Of a stretch of DNA of 64,000 bases, positions 1-7,948 are shown piece by piece. Origin of the DNA: an uncultured Lachnospiraceae bacterium. GTDB taxonomy: Bacteria > Bacillota > Clostridia > Lachnospirales > Lachnospiraceae. Under the pieces are notes generated by a model that saw nothing but the letters and a program-made list of their open reading frames with translations, was not told where the DNA came from and ran no database searches. A program made the translations under genes and the position numbers. Location: contig CANOKL010000019.1 in assembly GCA_947566645.1 (NCBI GenBank), forward strand, positions 1-64,000, written 5' to 3'. How positions within the stretch are numbered: position 1 is the stretch's first letter; each line of letters starts with the position of its first letter.

Positions 1-57
1 GTAACTTTTAACTTAGTAGTCGTTCTTGACTACACCATTATTATACTAGGAGGAAGA

Positions 58-651
58 ATGTATAAACATCACGAACAATCTATTGCGAATATGAAAGATT
101 ACTATAGGAAGTACGACATGGAGAATAATGTAATTATAGCAGAAACGGAAAGATTGATTTTAAGAAGATATAAAGAGGAAGATGTGCAGGACTTATTTGA
201 ATATTTATCTGATAAAGAAGTTGTGAAATATGAACCATATAAACCGCTAACTTTTGATGAAACAAAAGAAAATCTTGAATGGCGCATTGGCACAGATGAA
301 ATGATTGCTGTTGAATTAAAAAAGACCCATAAAATGATTGGGAATGTATATATGGGCAAGCGTGACTTTGAAGCACTGGAAATGGGATATGTATTTAATC
401 AAGACTATTGGGGATATGGTTATGCTGCCGAAAGTTGCAAAGCTTTAATTGCGCAGGCATTTTCTGATGGCGTACATAGAATATATGCAGAATGTGACCC
501 TAATAATAAGAGTTCATGGAAACTACTTGAAACTTTAGGATTTCAGCGTGAAGCACATTTTAGAAAAAATGTGTATTTCTGGAAAGATGAAGCTGAAAAA
601 GCAATATGGAAAGATACATATGTATATGCCAAATTGAATGATAATGCATAA
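58..651 (+). CDS. GNAT family N-acetyltransferase (RimJ/RimL-like)
   Basis: A 197-residue protein predicted to transfer an acetyl group from acetyl-CoA to an amine on a small molecule or protein N-terminus. After about 27 variable residues comes the RimJ/RimL-type core, opening with AETERLILRRYKEEDV. The acetyl-CoA binding loop is visible as DYWGYGYAAES (family pattern Q/R-x-x-G-x-G/A), followed by the usual C-terminal NxxSxxLLExLGF segment. AGGAGG at 48-53 supports the ATG at 58. The gene is clearly AT-rich compared with the metabolic genes to its right, which suggests it belongs to the accessory stretch at 1-3 kb. The substrate cannot be told from sequence. Confidence 0.85.
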   Translation: MYKHHEQSIANMKDYYRKYDMENNVIIAETERLILRRYKEEDVQDLFEYLSDKEVVKYEPYKPLTFDETKENLEWRIGTDEMIAVELKKTHKMIGNVYMGKRDFEALEMGYVFNQDYWGYGYAAESCKALIAQAFSDGVHRIYAECDPNNKSSWKLLETLGFQREAHFRKNVYFWKDEAEKAIWKDTYVYAKLNDNA

Positions 652-885
652 ATAACTTCTCATTTGTCAGGAAAATTTATTGACGAAATCAAAGATGGTT
701 GTAACACATCTACTGCGCGGCATCAAAATCAGCATTTCAAATTCATTTTAACATAGAACTTGACTTTTAACATTTGCTAAGTTGAAATAAAATAAATTAA
801 GTTAAAATGGGAGGATGAGGGAATATGCTGAAAAACGTGTTTGGAATTCCAGTCAAATATGAAGCATGGAATAAGAAAAGTTCTC

Positions 886-1114
886 TGCCATAAAGCGAAC
901 AAAGGAGTTGGTGGGATAGATAGAATGCAGGTGGATGAACTTCTGACCTACCTGAAAGAACACCAAGCCGAACTGGTTGGGCAGATGCGGGACGGGTAGA
1001 TGGCGAACTGTAGGAAAGGTACGTGGAGGGCGGCAGGAATTGAACCGCGTAGTACCGAACGGTACGCTACGTGGTGTGGAAGGGGAGGGGAGGGTGAAAT
1101 CTCCCCTATCCGAT
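886..1114 (+). mobile_element. Group II intron remnant (RT start fragment plus domains V-VI)
   Basis: A frame at 886-999 reads NKGVGGIDRMQVDELLTYLK, the conserved start of a group II intron reverse transcriptase/maturase (typical NKGAxGVDGMTxxEL), and then hits TAG at 997. Only about 40 bases later comes a 34-base hairpin (about 1042-1076: GAACCGCGTAG, ACC-GAAC-GGT, CTACGTGGTG) typical of intron domain V, then a domain VI-like stem ending CTATCCGAT near 1114. The catalytic body of the RT is therefore deleted. No 5' intron boundary is recognisable in 652-885. The predicted 3' splice end lies one base outside the stop codon of the convergent AlbA_2 gene. The element should be inactive. Confidence 0.7.
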
Positions 1115-1115
1115 T

Positions 1116-2504
1116 TTAGGAACGGACATACTTTTGATTTTTACTGCTTGGCTTGTCGGGGATCGTTCTAAGCAATTTTCTCGCTTCAAGTAAGGGATTC
1201 ATGTATGTGCGTGTAAAATACGTTAAATTATTAAAGCCAAGATGTTCACAAATTTCACGTTTACTTCTTGGCTCTGCGCAAAATTCAAGAATCATCTTAG
1301 TCACAACTTGGTCAGTAGCCTGGTCACTATCTTGGTCACTGAGTGACTGAGATGAATAGTTCATATTCTTCAAGGTCACAAAGAACGATGAATGAGTGGA
1401 ATGGAACGTAGGTTTCAACTTCTCCGTATATCCGGGTAGTTTGGCAGTCTCATCCAAAATCTTCTTGATGCCGCTTCCACGTCGTTCCATAAACTTCATA
1501 CGATGGAACAAATCGGCGATTACGGGATTACGGCGCACAGAATCAATTTCCTCCAAACCGCACTCTTGAATCGGCTTTCCACGATACATTCCGCCGGGAG
1601 AGTAAATTTCCAAGCGATCATCGTACATATCAATGTGAACTTCGCTGCCCATAACCAAATAATCTCTGTGAATAAGAGCGTTTACAAGCGCCTCCGTGAC
1701 AGCTCGTTCAGAATAATCGGGCTTATCTACCCTGTATTGTGCTTTCTTTTCAAACCGCACTTTTGAATTGTTGCGAACAAATTCCGTGCCGCTTTTGAGC
1801 AGATAAATCAGATTGCCCTCATATTCCTTGTCATCCACAGCATCGTCAAAAATTGATCCTTTGTCAAGCCCATTCCAACGGGTGCAGAAAATTCTTGAAT
1901 TATATACGATATGCTGATCAGTCAGCAGGCGACCGGCATTTGTTAGAAATCCTTCTTTGTCCGCAAGCCCAAAAGATACATAATCCGTAGGCTCAAAATG
2001 CAATTTTGCTCTTTCCAAATATGTTGCTTCAAGCAACGTAAAGCTGTAATCTGATTTCTTACTGTCCGTTATCAAAGAGTCAAATGTGCGATTTGTGCCT
2101 TTTAATATAAGTTCTCGCAGCATATAGTCCGGTGCGGCGACACTTTCATTACCGATACGGATATAGGATTCGGTTATGCCGTCTGCTTTATAAAAGTACG
2201 GTGTAGCGGGACCGGAATTTACAGTCAATGAGAGCAGACTTTTTCCTTGCTCTTGCATTGGAGCTAACACAAATTCTGGCAGTGGTGTAATACGCTCTTT
2301 AATTAAACGGCTGATCGCTTCCGCATCTGCCTGCGCATCAGCAAGGCCGATTACATTTCTGTTATCATCAATACCGAAAAACAGTGTACCGCCAATACCG
2401 TTTGCAAAGGCACTGACGCTTTTGAGCCAGCTTTTCGGTTTTTTAACTTCCAGAGCAACCTTGAAATCACATTCCGTTGCTTCGGCAATCCATCTATCAA
2501 TCAT
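1116..2504 (-). CDS. AlbA_2 (Schlafen-like) / HATPase_c_4 transcriptional regulator
   Basis: A 462-residue protein of the putative DNA-binding family often labelled RecG-like or Schlafen AlbA_2. The N-terminal AlbA_2 domain (about residues 10-130) contains CDFKVALEVKK and a conserved FANGIGGTLFFGIDD stretch. EALVNALIHRDY at about residues 271-282 is the signature of the GHKL-type ATP-binding segment (HATPase_c_4). The C-terminus (REICEHLGF onward) looks like a winged helix. The start at 2504 is chosen because AGGAGG lies 7 bases upstream; the open frame continues 18 codons further without a better site. It overlaps the upstream truncated zinc-finger gene by 8 bases, so the two were probably co-translated. 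Such genes are common cargo of mobile elements. Confidence 0.8.
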   Translation of the reverse strand: MIDRWIAEATECDFKVALEVKKPKSWLKSVSAFANGIGGTLFFGIDDNRNVIGLADAQADAEAISRLIKERITPLPEFVLAPMQEQGKSLLSLTVNSGPATPYFYKADGITESYIRIGNESVAAPDYMLRELILKGTNRTFDSLITDSKKSDYSFTLLEATYLERAKLHFEPTDYVSFGLADKEGFLTNAGRLLTDQHIVYNSRIFCTRWNGLDKGSIFDDAVDDKEYEGNLIYLLKSGTEFVRNNSKVRFEKKAQYRVDKPDYSERAVTEALVNALIHRDYLVMGSEVHIDMYDDRLEIYSPGGMYRGKPIQECGLEEIDSVRRNPVIADLFHRMKFMERRGSGIKKILDETAKLPGYTEKLKPTFHSTHSSFFVTLKNMNYSSQSLSDQDSDQATDQVVTKMILEFCAEPRSKREICEHLGFNNLTYFTRTYMNPLLEARKLLRTIPDKPSSKNQKYVRS

Positions 2505-2760
2505 TGTCTTGTTCCTCCTTATCGGAGCTGTTTTTTCTCGCCCTGCTTTTGTAAACATTATGTTTATTCTTGCACTGAGGGTTGCAAAATACAGCGCTTG
2601 GTCTGCTTACGGCAAAGGCTTTGGTACAGTGCTTACAAAGCCTAATCGGGTTTTTGTTATCTGTCAGCATGAAGCTGAATATCATGTGTACACCCGGCAG
2701 CAGGGAATGAAAGTCCCAGATAATGGTCGGCTTTTCTAGCAGGGCGATGTGGTAGCCCGG
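2497..2760 (-). pseudogene. N-terminally truncated zinc-ribbon gene (DUF6076/CGNR-like)
   Basis: The frame starting just after a TAA reads through IIWDFHSLLPGVHMIFSFML and then CKHC...CNPQC, a C-terminal zinc-binding region followed by a basic KSRARK tail. Homologous proteins that I recall are about 200-300 residues long, so only the last 80 or so remain. An internal ATG at 2685 could still yield a 62-residue product, but the conserved DFH...GV...FSFMLTD segment spans it, showing that the reading frame once extended further upstream. The family name is from memory. It sits directly upstream of, and overlaps, the AlbA_2 gene. Confidence 0.55.
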
Positions 2761-2775
2761 TTAGAGCTGGTGCGT

Positions 2776-2989
2776 TCAAAAAGATTTTTTATTTCCTCCC
2801 CCCTGTTTCCAATCGCTTATACCATACTTGGATAAAAGTTCTTTTGCCTGCTCCATGCCGCTTTTCGTAATATATACCGATTTGGAACGGGACGGATGGG
2901 TGAAACTTTACCCCCTGTGTAAAGCGGGACAGGTATAACAGCATCAGTGTTAATTCCTTCATCGCTTTTTCTGCTTTTATATTTCCCAT
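2776..2989 (-). pseudogene. Decayed DUF6429-like gene (internal deletion and frameshift)
   Basis: The first frame begins with KAEKAMKELTLMLLYLSRF, which resembles the start of a small family annotated DUF6429. A second frame, shifted relative to the first, carries the expected end: RSKSVYITKSGMEQAKELL, then a KYGISDW segment. The middle of the protein (the usual WKGYDFxxLxxL part) is missing, and the two halves are out of frame. A 66-residue product in the first frame is therefore nonsense after about residue 25. With the truncated zinc-ribbon gene next to it, this marks 1-3 kb as a decaying island. Confidence 0.6.
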
Positions 2990-3170
2990 ATCAGTCTATT
3001 CCTCACTTCATAATTGTAACCCAAATAACTCTGATTTATATTATCCATTATACGATTTCTTTTCTTTGGAATCAATCTCCATTCCAGATTCTCCTAAAAA
3101 ATCTTTTTCTAATTGGTCATTGGCTGCTGCTTTTATCATTTGAATTTACCGACCTATTTTCATACTACAC

Positions 3171-3884
3171 CTATTTTATTTCCCCCAGATACCTGTATAC
3201 GCTTGCTACAGAGCAGTTTATTTTATCAGCAACAAAAGGAACAGCGCCTTTTAGCTTGAATATTCCTTTTTCTCTTAAAAGTTCAACAATTTTTTTTCTT
3301 TCATATTGTGTCAGTCGTTCAAGCGGAAAGTCAACATTTGACACTACATTATTATAAATGTCTTCCATCAGAACCTCCGTATCTGCCATGAAGGTTTCCG
3401 TTATATTGTCAGACTCTGATGGTACATTTGCCAGATGAAGAAAGTCAGGAATATTACTGCTTTCCTGAATGGTATGCGTGCTGTGCTTTGTCAAAAATGT
3501 AATAGGGTGTGCCAGTGCAAGTAATTTATCATGGAGTTCTATGTATCTTGCATCACTAAAATTAATGCATAAGAGCGCAAAGGGTTCATTGTTTTCATCT
3601 TTGAAAAAGAATGTTGAGGAACGCAGAACAATGCCGTCACGAGTGACTCCTTTATAGTTCGCGACAAAATCAGTTGTTTCATATACTCTTTTTTTTAGAA
3701 GGCGCAGGGCAGCATCTGTAATGGGACTTCCAATTTTACGCCCGCTAATACTTCCATTTTCGATTGCAGCAACACAATTGTGTGAGTCAGAAAGATCCTG
3801 TAAAACGATTTCATAATCAGGCCCCAGCACCTGGCTTAAAAATTTTACTAATGATGTGAACTGTTTCAATTGTAAGTTTGTCAT
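3171..3884 (-). CDS. YheO/DauR-like transcriptional regulator (PAS-like plus HTH)
   Basis: A 237-residue protein of the family of Pseudomonas DauR and E. coli YheO. It has an N-terminal YheO-type PAS-like sensor (roughly residues 10-125, including GPDYEIVLQDL and FALLCINFSD) and a C-terminal helix-turn-helix (about 190-237, VADKINCSVASVYRYLGEI). The gene is transcribed divergently from the operon that starts at 4039, with 154 bases between them, so it is the probable local regulator. DauR responds to D-arginine catabolism in Pseudomonas; the ligand here is unknown and is likely to be an amino acid or derivative, given the peptidase and lyase genes it faces. Confidence 0.8.
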   Translation of the reverse strand: MTNLQLKQFTSLVKFLSQVLGPDYEIVLQDLSDSHNCVAAIENGSISGRKIGSPITDAALRLLKKRVYETTDFVANYKGVTRDGIVLRSSTFFFKDENNEPFALLCINFSDARYIELHDKLLALAHPITFLTKHSTHTIQESSNIPDFLHLANVPSESDNITETFMADTEVLMEDIYNNVVSNVDFPLERLTQYERKKIVELLREKGIFKLKGAVPFVADKINCSVASVYRYLGEIK

Positions 3885-3970
3885 AGATAATCCCAGTTTC
3901 CTTTCTTTTGATGACTTAATAATTTTTTCTTATATTATTGCACTTTTTTTGAAAAAATGCAAATTTTTTC

Positions 3971-3999
3971 TTGACAAAATATTTTTAATAATATAAAAT
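3971..3999 (+). promoter_or_regulatory. SigA-type promoter of the MFS-PatB operon
   Basis: TTGACA (3971-3976), a 17-base spacer and TAAAAT (3994-3999), about 40 bases before the ATG at 4039 and within the divergent intergenic region. The region is extremely AT-rich, so the -10 assignment could shift by a few bases. Confidence 0.6.
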
Positions 4000-4038
4000 T
4001 ATTATAATAAAAAAAACTCATTAAAAGGAGGAGAGAAA

Positions 4039-5157
4039 ATGAGTACAGGGAAACGTTATTTTAATCTTATGGTTATCTGCCTGGGGGCAGGAGCTATATT
4101 CAAGCTGGCCTATCTGAGAGATGTGTATTATACGCCTCTGCAGGAAGCACTGGGGGTATCTAACACCCAGATGGGTCTTCTGATCACCTTTTTTGCAATT
4201 ACCCAGATGATTGCTTATCTTCCTGGAGGATGGCTGGTAGACTACATTCCCGTTAAGTATGTGATGCCAGTTGGGCTGATCACCACAGGACTGCTTGGTT
4301 TTTGGGAAGCAACCTATCCGTCGTTCACATGTATTCTGATTATTCAGATGGGATATGGCATTACGATTACATTATTTTTCTGGGATGCCATGATTAAAGC
4401 TACCCGTATGCTGGCAGATGAGGGCGGACAAGGAAAGATGTTTGGATTACAGGAAGGACTTAGAGGACTTTGTGCAACACTTGTTTCTTTTATTGGACTT
4501 TACTTCTTCAATGGATTTGGCGAAGGGCCAGAAGGACTGCAGAAGACAATCATATTTTACAGTGTCTGGCTTGTAGCAGCAGGAATTCTTACATTTTTCC
4601 TTATGGATAAGGATGAAGTAGAAGGAAAGGTGGATGCCAGGGGAGCTTTGCAGGGAATGATCGGAGTATTGAAGATGCCAAAGGTATGGCTTGCAGCGGC
4701 AATTGTCTTTTTTGGTTATTCCTTTTACAATGGACTTTCCTTCATGTCTCCTATGCTAATTGAACAGTTTGGCATGAGCGAGACAGTTGCTTCTGGAATC
4801 AGTATTGTACGGCAGTATGGCATTGCGATTTTTGCGGCACCGCTTGGCGGAATTATCGCGGACAAGATGGGTTCAAGGGTAAGATTTTTGCGGGTGATCA
4901 TGATTTTCGGCGCAGCAGCTACCGCAGTATTTCTGGTAGTTCCATATGGAAATTCTACAGTTGTTATTGGAATTGCCGTAATGATTATGATTGCAATTGC
5001 AATATTTATGATGAGAGGTACCTACTACTCTACCAGTTCAGAGTTAGGGGTTTCTGTAGCAACAGCAGGAGCAGTGGCAGGAGTTATGTCTCTTCTTGGA
5101 AATATGCCGGATTTTTATATCTTTACGGTATATGGAAATATGCTTGACAGATTTTAG
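4039..5157 (+). CDS. MFS transporter, cut short by an in-frame amber codon
   Basis: A 372-residue major facilitator superfamily permease that starts after GGAGGAG with MSTGKRYFNL. Hydrophobic segments match the first 11 or so helices of a 12-helix MFS protein, and the loop after helix 2 contains GGWLVDYIPVKY, the usual MFS signature area. A TAG at 5155-5157 ends the frame, but the same frame continues for 38 more codons of good transmembrane and tail sequence (next entry). As written, the protein lacks its last helix. It heads an operon with a C-S lyase, RidA and two peptidases, so the natural substrate is probably an amino acid conjugate or dipeptide. It may be a pseudogene, a strain-specific CAG-to-TAG mutation, or a sequencing error. 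Confidence 0.8.
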   Translation: MSTGKRYFNLMVICLGAGAIFKLAYLRDVYYTPLQEALGVSNTQMGLLITFFAITQMIAYLPGGWLVDYIPVKYVMPVGLITTGLLGFWEATYPSFTCILIIQMGYGITITLFFWDAMIKATRMLADEGGQGKMFGLQEGLRGLCATLVSFIGLYFFNGFGEGPEGLQKTIIFYSVWLVAAGILTFFLMDKDEVEGKVDARGALQGMIGVLKMPKVWLAAAIVFFGYSFYNGLSFMSPMLIEQFGMSETVASGISIVRQYGIAIFAAPLGGIIADKMGSRVRFLRVIMIFGAAATAVFLVVPYGNSTVVIGIAVMIMIAIAIFMMRGTYYSTSSELGVSVATAGAVAGVMSLLGNMPDFYIFTVYGNMLDRF

Positions 5158-5274
5158 GGAGCGGCAGGCTATAAAGCGATCTTTATTATTATGATTGCGC
5201 ATGCCATTGGAGCAGCAATTTGTGCAGCAATCCTTTACAGACAGCTTAAAAATGAGAAAAAAAGAGCAGTATAA
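5158..5274 (+). pseudogene. Out-of-frame-free tail of the MFS gene beyond the amber stop
   Basis: The frame after TAG reads GAAGYKAIFIIMIAHAIGAA and ends CAAILYRQLKNEKKRAV before TAA at 5272-5274. This is a classic final MFS helix with a basic cytoplasmic tail. It restores a 411-residue protein if the amber codon is replaced by one sense codon (CAG differs by one base). The conservation of the tail implies that the stop is recent. Confidence 0.75.
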
Positions 5275-5316
5275 TAAAATATTTTATAAAGAGGCAGGGA
5301 TGCCAGGAGGTTTAAA

Positions 5317-6480
5317 ATGGAAAGAATACATAATTTTGATGAACCGGTTAACCGGATCGGGACGGATTCATTTAAATGGGATTATGAAGGAGAAAATGGA
5401 AAGTATATCCCATTAGGAGTAGCAGATACGGATTTCCGCTGTCCGAAAGAGGCAATTGATGCGGTGCGTAGGGTTGTGGACTTTGGTGTGTATGCATATG
5501 GGTATTTGCCACAGAAAAGATTTGCTGATACAGTTTCCGGATGGTATCAGAAGCGTTACGGCCTGGATGTGGATCCAGAGTGGTTCAGGTATTCCCAGGG
5601 GCTTATGACAGGTGCTCTGTGGATGTGTCTGAATGCATATACAAGACCAGGAGATAAGGTAATTGTACAGGCACCCGTATATCATACATTTAAGATTGTC
5701 ATCGAAGGACAGGGGCGCTTTGTGGAGAGTAATGACCTTCAGCTAATAGATGGCCATTATGAAATTGACTTTGAGGATTTGGACCGGAAGACTTCGGATC
5801 CAAGAGCAAGGGTGTTGCTGATCTGTAATCCGCACAATCCGGTAGGCCGTGTATGGACAAAGGATGAATTGACGCGCATTGCAGAGATCTGTAAAAAGAA
5901 TCATACGCTGATCATCAGTGATGAGATACACGGAGATATCGTATATGGTGATCACAGGCACACTCCATTATTTTCTATATCAAAAGATATTGCAGACAAT
6001 GCGGTAATTATGGGGTCGCCTAGTAAGACATTTAACCTTGCATGTATGTATTCAGCTTATGTAGTCATTCCCAATAAGGCATTACGTGACCAGTATAGTG
6101 TGGTGTATGATAACTATCATTTTGATTACAATTATCTTGGCATTGAGGCCATGCTGGCATGTTACAAGGAATGTGAATATTATGTAGAACAACAGAATGA
6201 ATATTTCTGGAAAAATATCTCACTTGTAAAAGATTTTATTGCCAGGACAATGCCTGAGGTGAAGGTAATAGAGCCGGAAGGAACCTATCTGATGTGGATT
6301 GATTTCAGAGCATGGAACCTGCCGCAGAATAAGCTGATCCAGATGTTTGCAGACGCAGGAGTGAAGCTGAACAGCGGATCCAATTATGGCGTGCCGGGGA
6401 ATGGTTTTATACGCCTGAATGTCGCAACCCAGACGGCAGTGCTTGAGGAGGCGCTCAAAAAGATGGGAGAGGCAAAATGA
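5317..6480 (+). CDS. patB: PatB/MalY family C-S lyase (PLP-dependent)
   Basis: A 387-residue fold-type I PLP enzyme of the MalY/PatB cystathionine beta-lyase group. These cleave the C-S bond of cystathionine or cysteine S-conjugates to a thiol plus 2-aminoacrylate, which decays to pyruvate and ammonia. The expected features are present: VADTDF near the N-terminus, [12 protein letters not shown], the SDEIHGDI motif with the PLP-contacting Asp, and the PLP lysine at about residue 237 in [16 protein letters not shown] precedes the ATG. The stop overlaps the start of ridA by four bases (ATGA), implying coupled translation. Neighbouring M19 and M20 peptidases suggest that the substrate is released from a dipeptide or N-acyl conjugate. 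Confidence 0.88.
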   Translation: MERIHNFDEPVNRIGTDSFKWDYEGENGKYIPLGVADTDFRCPKEAIDAVRRVVDFGVYAYGYLPQKRFADTVSGWYQKRYGLDVDPEWFRYSQGLMTGALWMCLNAYTRPGDKVIVQAPVYHTFKIVIEGQGRFVESNDLQLIDGHYEIDFEDLDRKTSDPRARVLLICNPHNPVGRVWTKDELTRIAEICKKNHTLIISDEIHGDIVYGDHRHTPLFSISKDIADNAVIMGSPSKTFNLACMYSAYVVIPNKALRDQYSVVYDNYHFDYNYLGIEAMLACYKECEYYVEQQNEYFWKNISLVKDFIARTMPEVKVIEPEGTYLMWIDFRAWNLPQNKLIQMFADAGVKLNSGSNYGVPGNGFIRLNVATQTAVLEEALKKMGEAK

Positions 6481-6854
6481 AAAAAATAATATCAACAGAA
6501 CAGGCGCCAAAGGCAATCGGGCCATATTCGCAGGCCGTGAAAACAGGAGATTTTATAATCGTATCAGGGCAGCTTCCGATTAATCCGGCAGACGGTATGA
6601 TCCCAGAGGATATAAAAGGACAGACGCGTCAGTCATTAAGTAACATCAGAGCTATCTTACAGTCTGAGGGTCTTGATATGAGTGCAGTGGTAAGAGTGGG
6701 AGTATTTCTTGATAATATGGATGATTTTGCGGCAATGAATGAGGTATATGCTGAATTTTTTAAAGAAGACTGTCCGGCAAGAGCCGCAGTAGAAGTCGCA
6801 AAGCTTCCTAAAAATGCACTTGTTGAGATTGAAGCAATGGCATATATGGGATAA
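6477..6854 (+). CDS. ridA: RidA family 2-iminobutanoate/2-iminopropanoate deaminase
   Basis: A 125-residue RidA (YjgF/YER057c/UK114) protein. It hydrolyses reactive enamine/imine intermediates such as 2-aminoacrylate, which PLP beta-lyases release. The family pattern is clear: [20 protein letters not shown], and [13 protein letters not shown] with the catalytic arginine at about residue 102. It is translationally coupled to the PatB-like lyase (ATGA overlap), which makes functional sense: the lyase makes 2-aminoacrylate and RidA removes it. Confidence 0.93.
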   Translation: MKKIISTEQAPKAIGPYSQAVKTGDFIIVSGQLPINPADGMIPEDIKGQTRQSLSNIRAILQSEGLDMSAVVRVGVFLDNMDDFAAMNEVYAEFFKEDCPARAAVEVAKLPKNALVEIEAMAYMG

Positions 6855-6867
6855 AGTAAGTTGATAT

Positions 6868-6930
6868 GGAGCACTCATCAGAGCGTGTAGATGTCAGGAA
6901 TAAATATTCAGACACGCTCTAGAGTGCTCC
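6868..6930 (+). repeat. Long intra-operon hairpin
   Basis: GGAGCACTC-ATC-AGAGCGTGT pairs with ACACGCTCT-A-GAGTGCTCC across a 23-base loop, an 18-base-pair stem with a small bulge. No T-run follows, so it is not an obvious intrinsic terminator. It lies between ridA and the M19 dipeptidase gene and could stabilise or process the operon mRNA. Confidence 0.6.
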
Positions 6931-6954
6931 CATGCATTATGAGAGGTATAATAG

Positions 6955-7932
6955 ATGAAAATAATAGATTTACATTGTGACACATTATTAAAGCTGGTAG
7001 AGGAAAACCGGCCTGTAGAATTTTTTAAAAGGAACAATTGCTGGCATATTGATCTGGAACGGCTGAAGGCTTCGGACTATTATCTGCAGTTTTTTGCAGC
7101 ATTTATAGAGACAGGGATTTTTCCGGCAGAAAGGGCGATGCAGGATGGCTATGAAAGGGCATTGCAGATGTTTGGTCTGTTTGAGGATGCATGTGTGAAA
7201 TATCCTGATTTATTATGTAAGGTTACATCTGTCTGCGATATGGAAAAAGCCAGGAGAGAGGAGAAGGTAGGGGGAATCCTGACTGTCGAGGAAGCAGGGA
7301 TTCTGGATAATGACCTGGGGAGGATAGACAGTCTGTATGAGAAGGGAGTCCGTCTTATGACTCTGACATGGAACATTGAGAACTGCCTTGGCTTTCCAAA
7401 TTCCAGAGAGAAAGGAATAATGAACAAAGGGCTGAAACCATTTGGCATTGAAGCAGTGAGGTATATGAGTGAGAAGAAGATGATTGTAGATGTATCACAT
7501 CTGAACGATGGTGGATTCTGGGATGCTATAAGGTACAGTATGACACCTGTTATTGCGTCGCATTCAAACTGCCGTGCTCTTGTGGATCACCCCAGAAATC
7601 TGACAGATGATATGCTAAGGGCGGTCGGGGAAAAGGGCGGCCTTGTGGGGCTTAATTTTCTGCCGGGATTTTTAGGAACAGGAGATAAGGCAGGAACACT
7701 GGAAATGATGATCCGCCATATCCGGCATATGGAGGAAAAGGCAGGGGTGGATGCGATTGCACTGGGAACAGATTTTGACGGTTTCCATGATCCCTGTGAG
7801 GTCAGAGATGCCGGCAGTATGAGAATGCTGGAAGAAGAGATGGAGAAAAATGGATTTTCCATTAATAAAATTGAAAAAATATTATATAGAAATGCAGAAC
7901 GCTTTTTAAAGGACAGCCTGCCGGCACAATAG
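6955..7932 (+). CDS. Membrane-type dipeptidase (peptidase M19)
   Basis: A 325-residue zinc dipeptidase of the renal dipeptidase (M19) family. These hydrolyse dipeptides, including Cys-Gly and its S-conjugates and dipeptides with a C-terminal D-residue. The metal ligands are visible: DLHCDT (HxD near the N-terminus), the bridging Glu in GGILTVEEAG, and histidines in DVSHLND and IASHSNCRAL. The substrate-side Asp is in LGTDFDG. There is no signal peptide, so it should be cytoplasmic. In this operon it fits release of cysteine or its S-conjugate for the PatB-like lyase. Confidence 0.9.
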   Translation: MKIIDLHCDTLLKLVEENRPVEFFKRNNCWHIDLERLKASDYYLQFFAAFIETGIFPAERAMQDGYERALQMFGLFEDACVKYPDLLCKVTSVCDMEKARREEKVGGILTVEEAGILDNDLGRIDSLYEKGVRLMTLTWNIENCLGFPNSREKGIMNKGLKPFGIEAVRYMSEKKMIVDVSHLNDGGFWDAIRYSMTPVIASHSNCRALVDHPRNLTDDMLRAVGEKGGLVGLNFLPGFLGTGDKAGTLEMMIRHIRHMEEKAGVDAIALGTDFDGFHDPCEVRDAGSMRMLEEEMEKNGFSINKIEKILYRNAERFLKDSLPAQ

Positions 7933-7948
7933 AGGAGAAAAGGGGAAG

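Noticed and set aside
26..47. Promoter TTGACT/TATACT before the first GNAT gene
   Set aside because: Spacing of 10 bases is too short for a SigA promoter.
977..1171. 64-codon open frame over the intron relic
   Set aside because: It runs through the domain V/VI RNA stems and shows no protein-like conservation.
2690..2780. Plus-strand sequence resembling a group II intron 5' region (GTACACCCGGCAG...AAGTCCC)
   Set aside because: On the minus strand the same bases encode a coherent segment (PTIIWDFHSLLPGVHMIFS) in frame with the zinc-ribbon relic, so they are coding DNA.
2947..3357. 136-codon open frame on the plus strand
   Set aside because: Antisense to the YheO-like regulator gene, with no ribosome site and composition expected of a shadow frame.
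5155..5157. TAG as a pyrrolysine codon in the MFS gene
   Set aside because: The position is in the connector before the last helix, not an active site; no pyl genes are seen, and the protein family does not use pyrrolysine. A point mutation is simpler.
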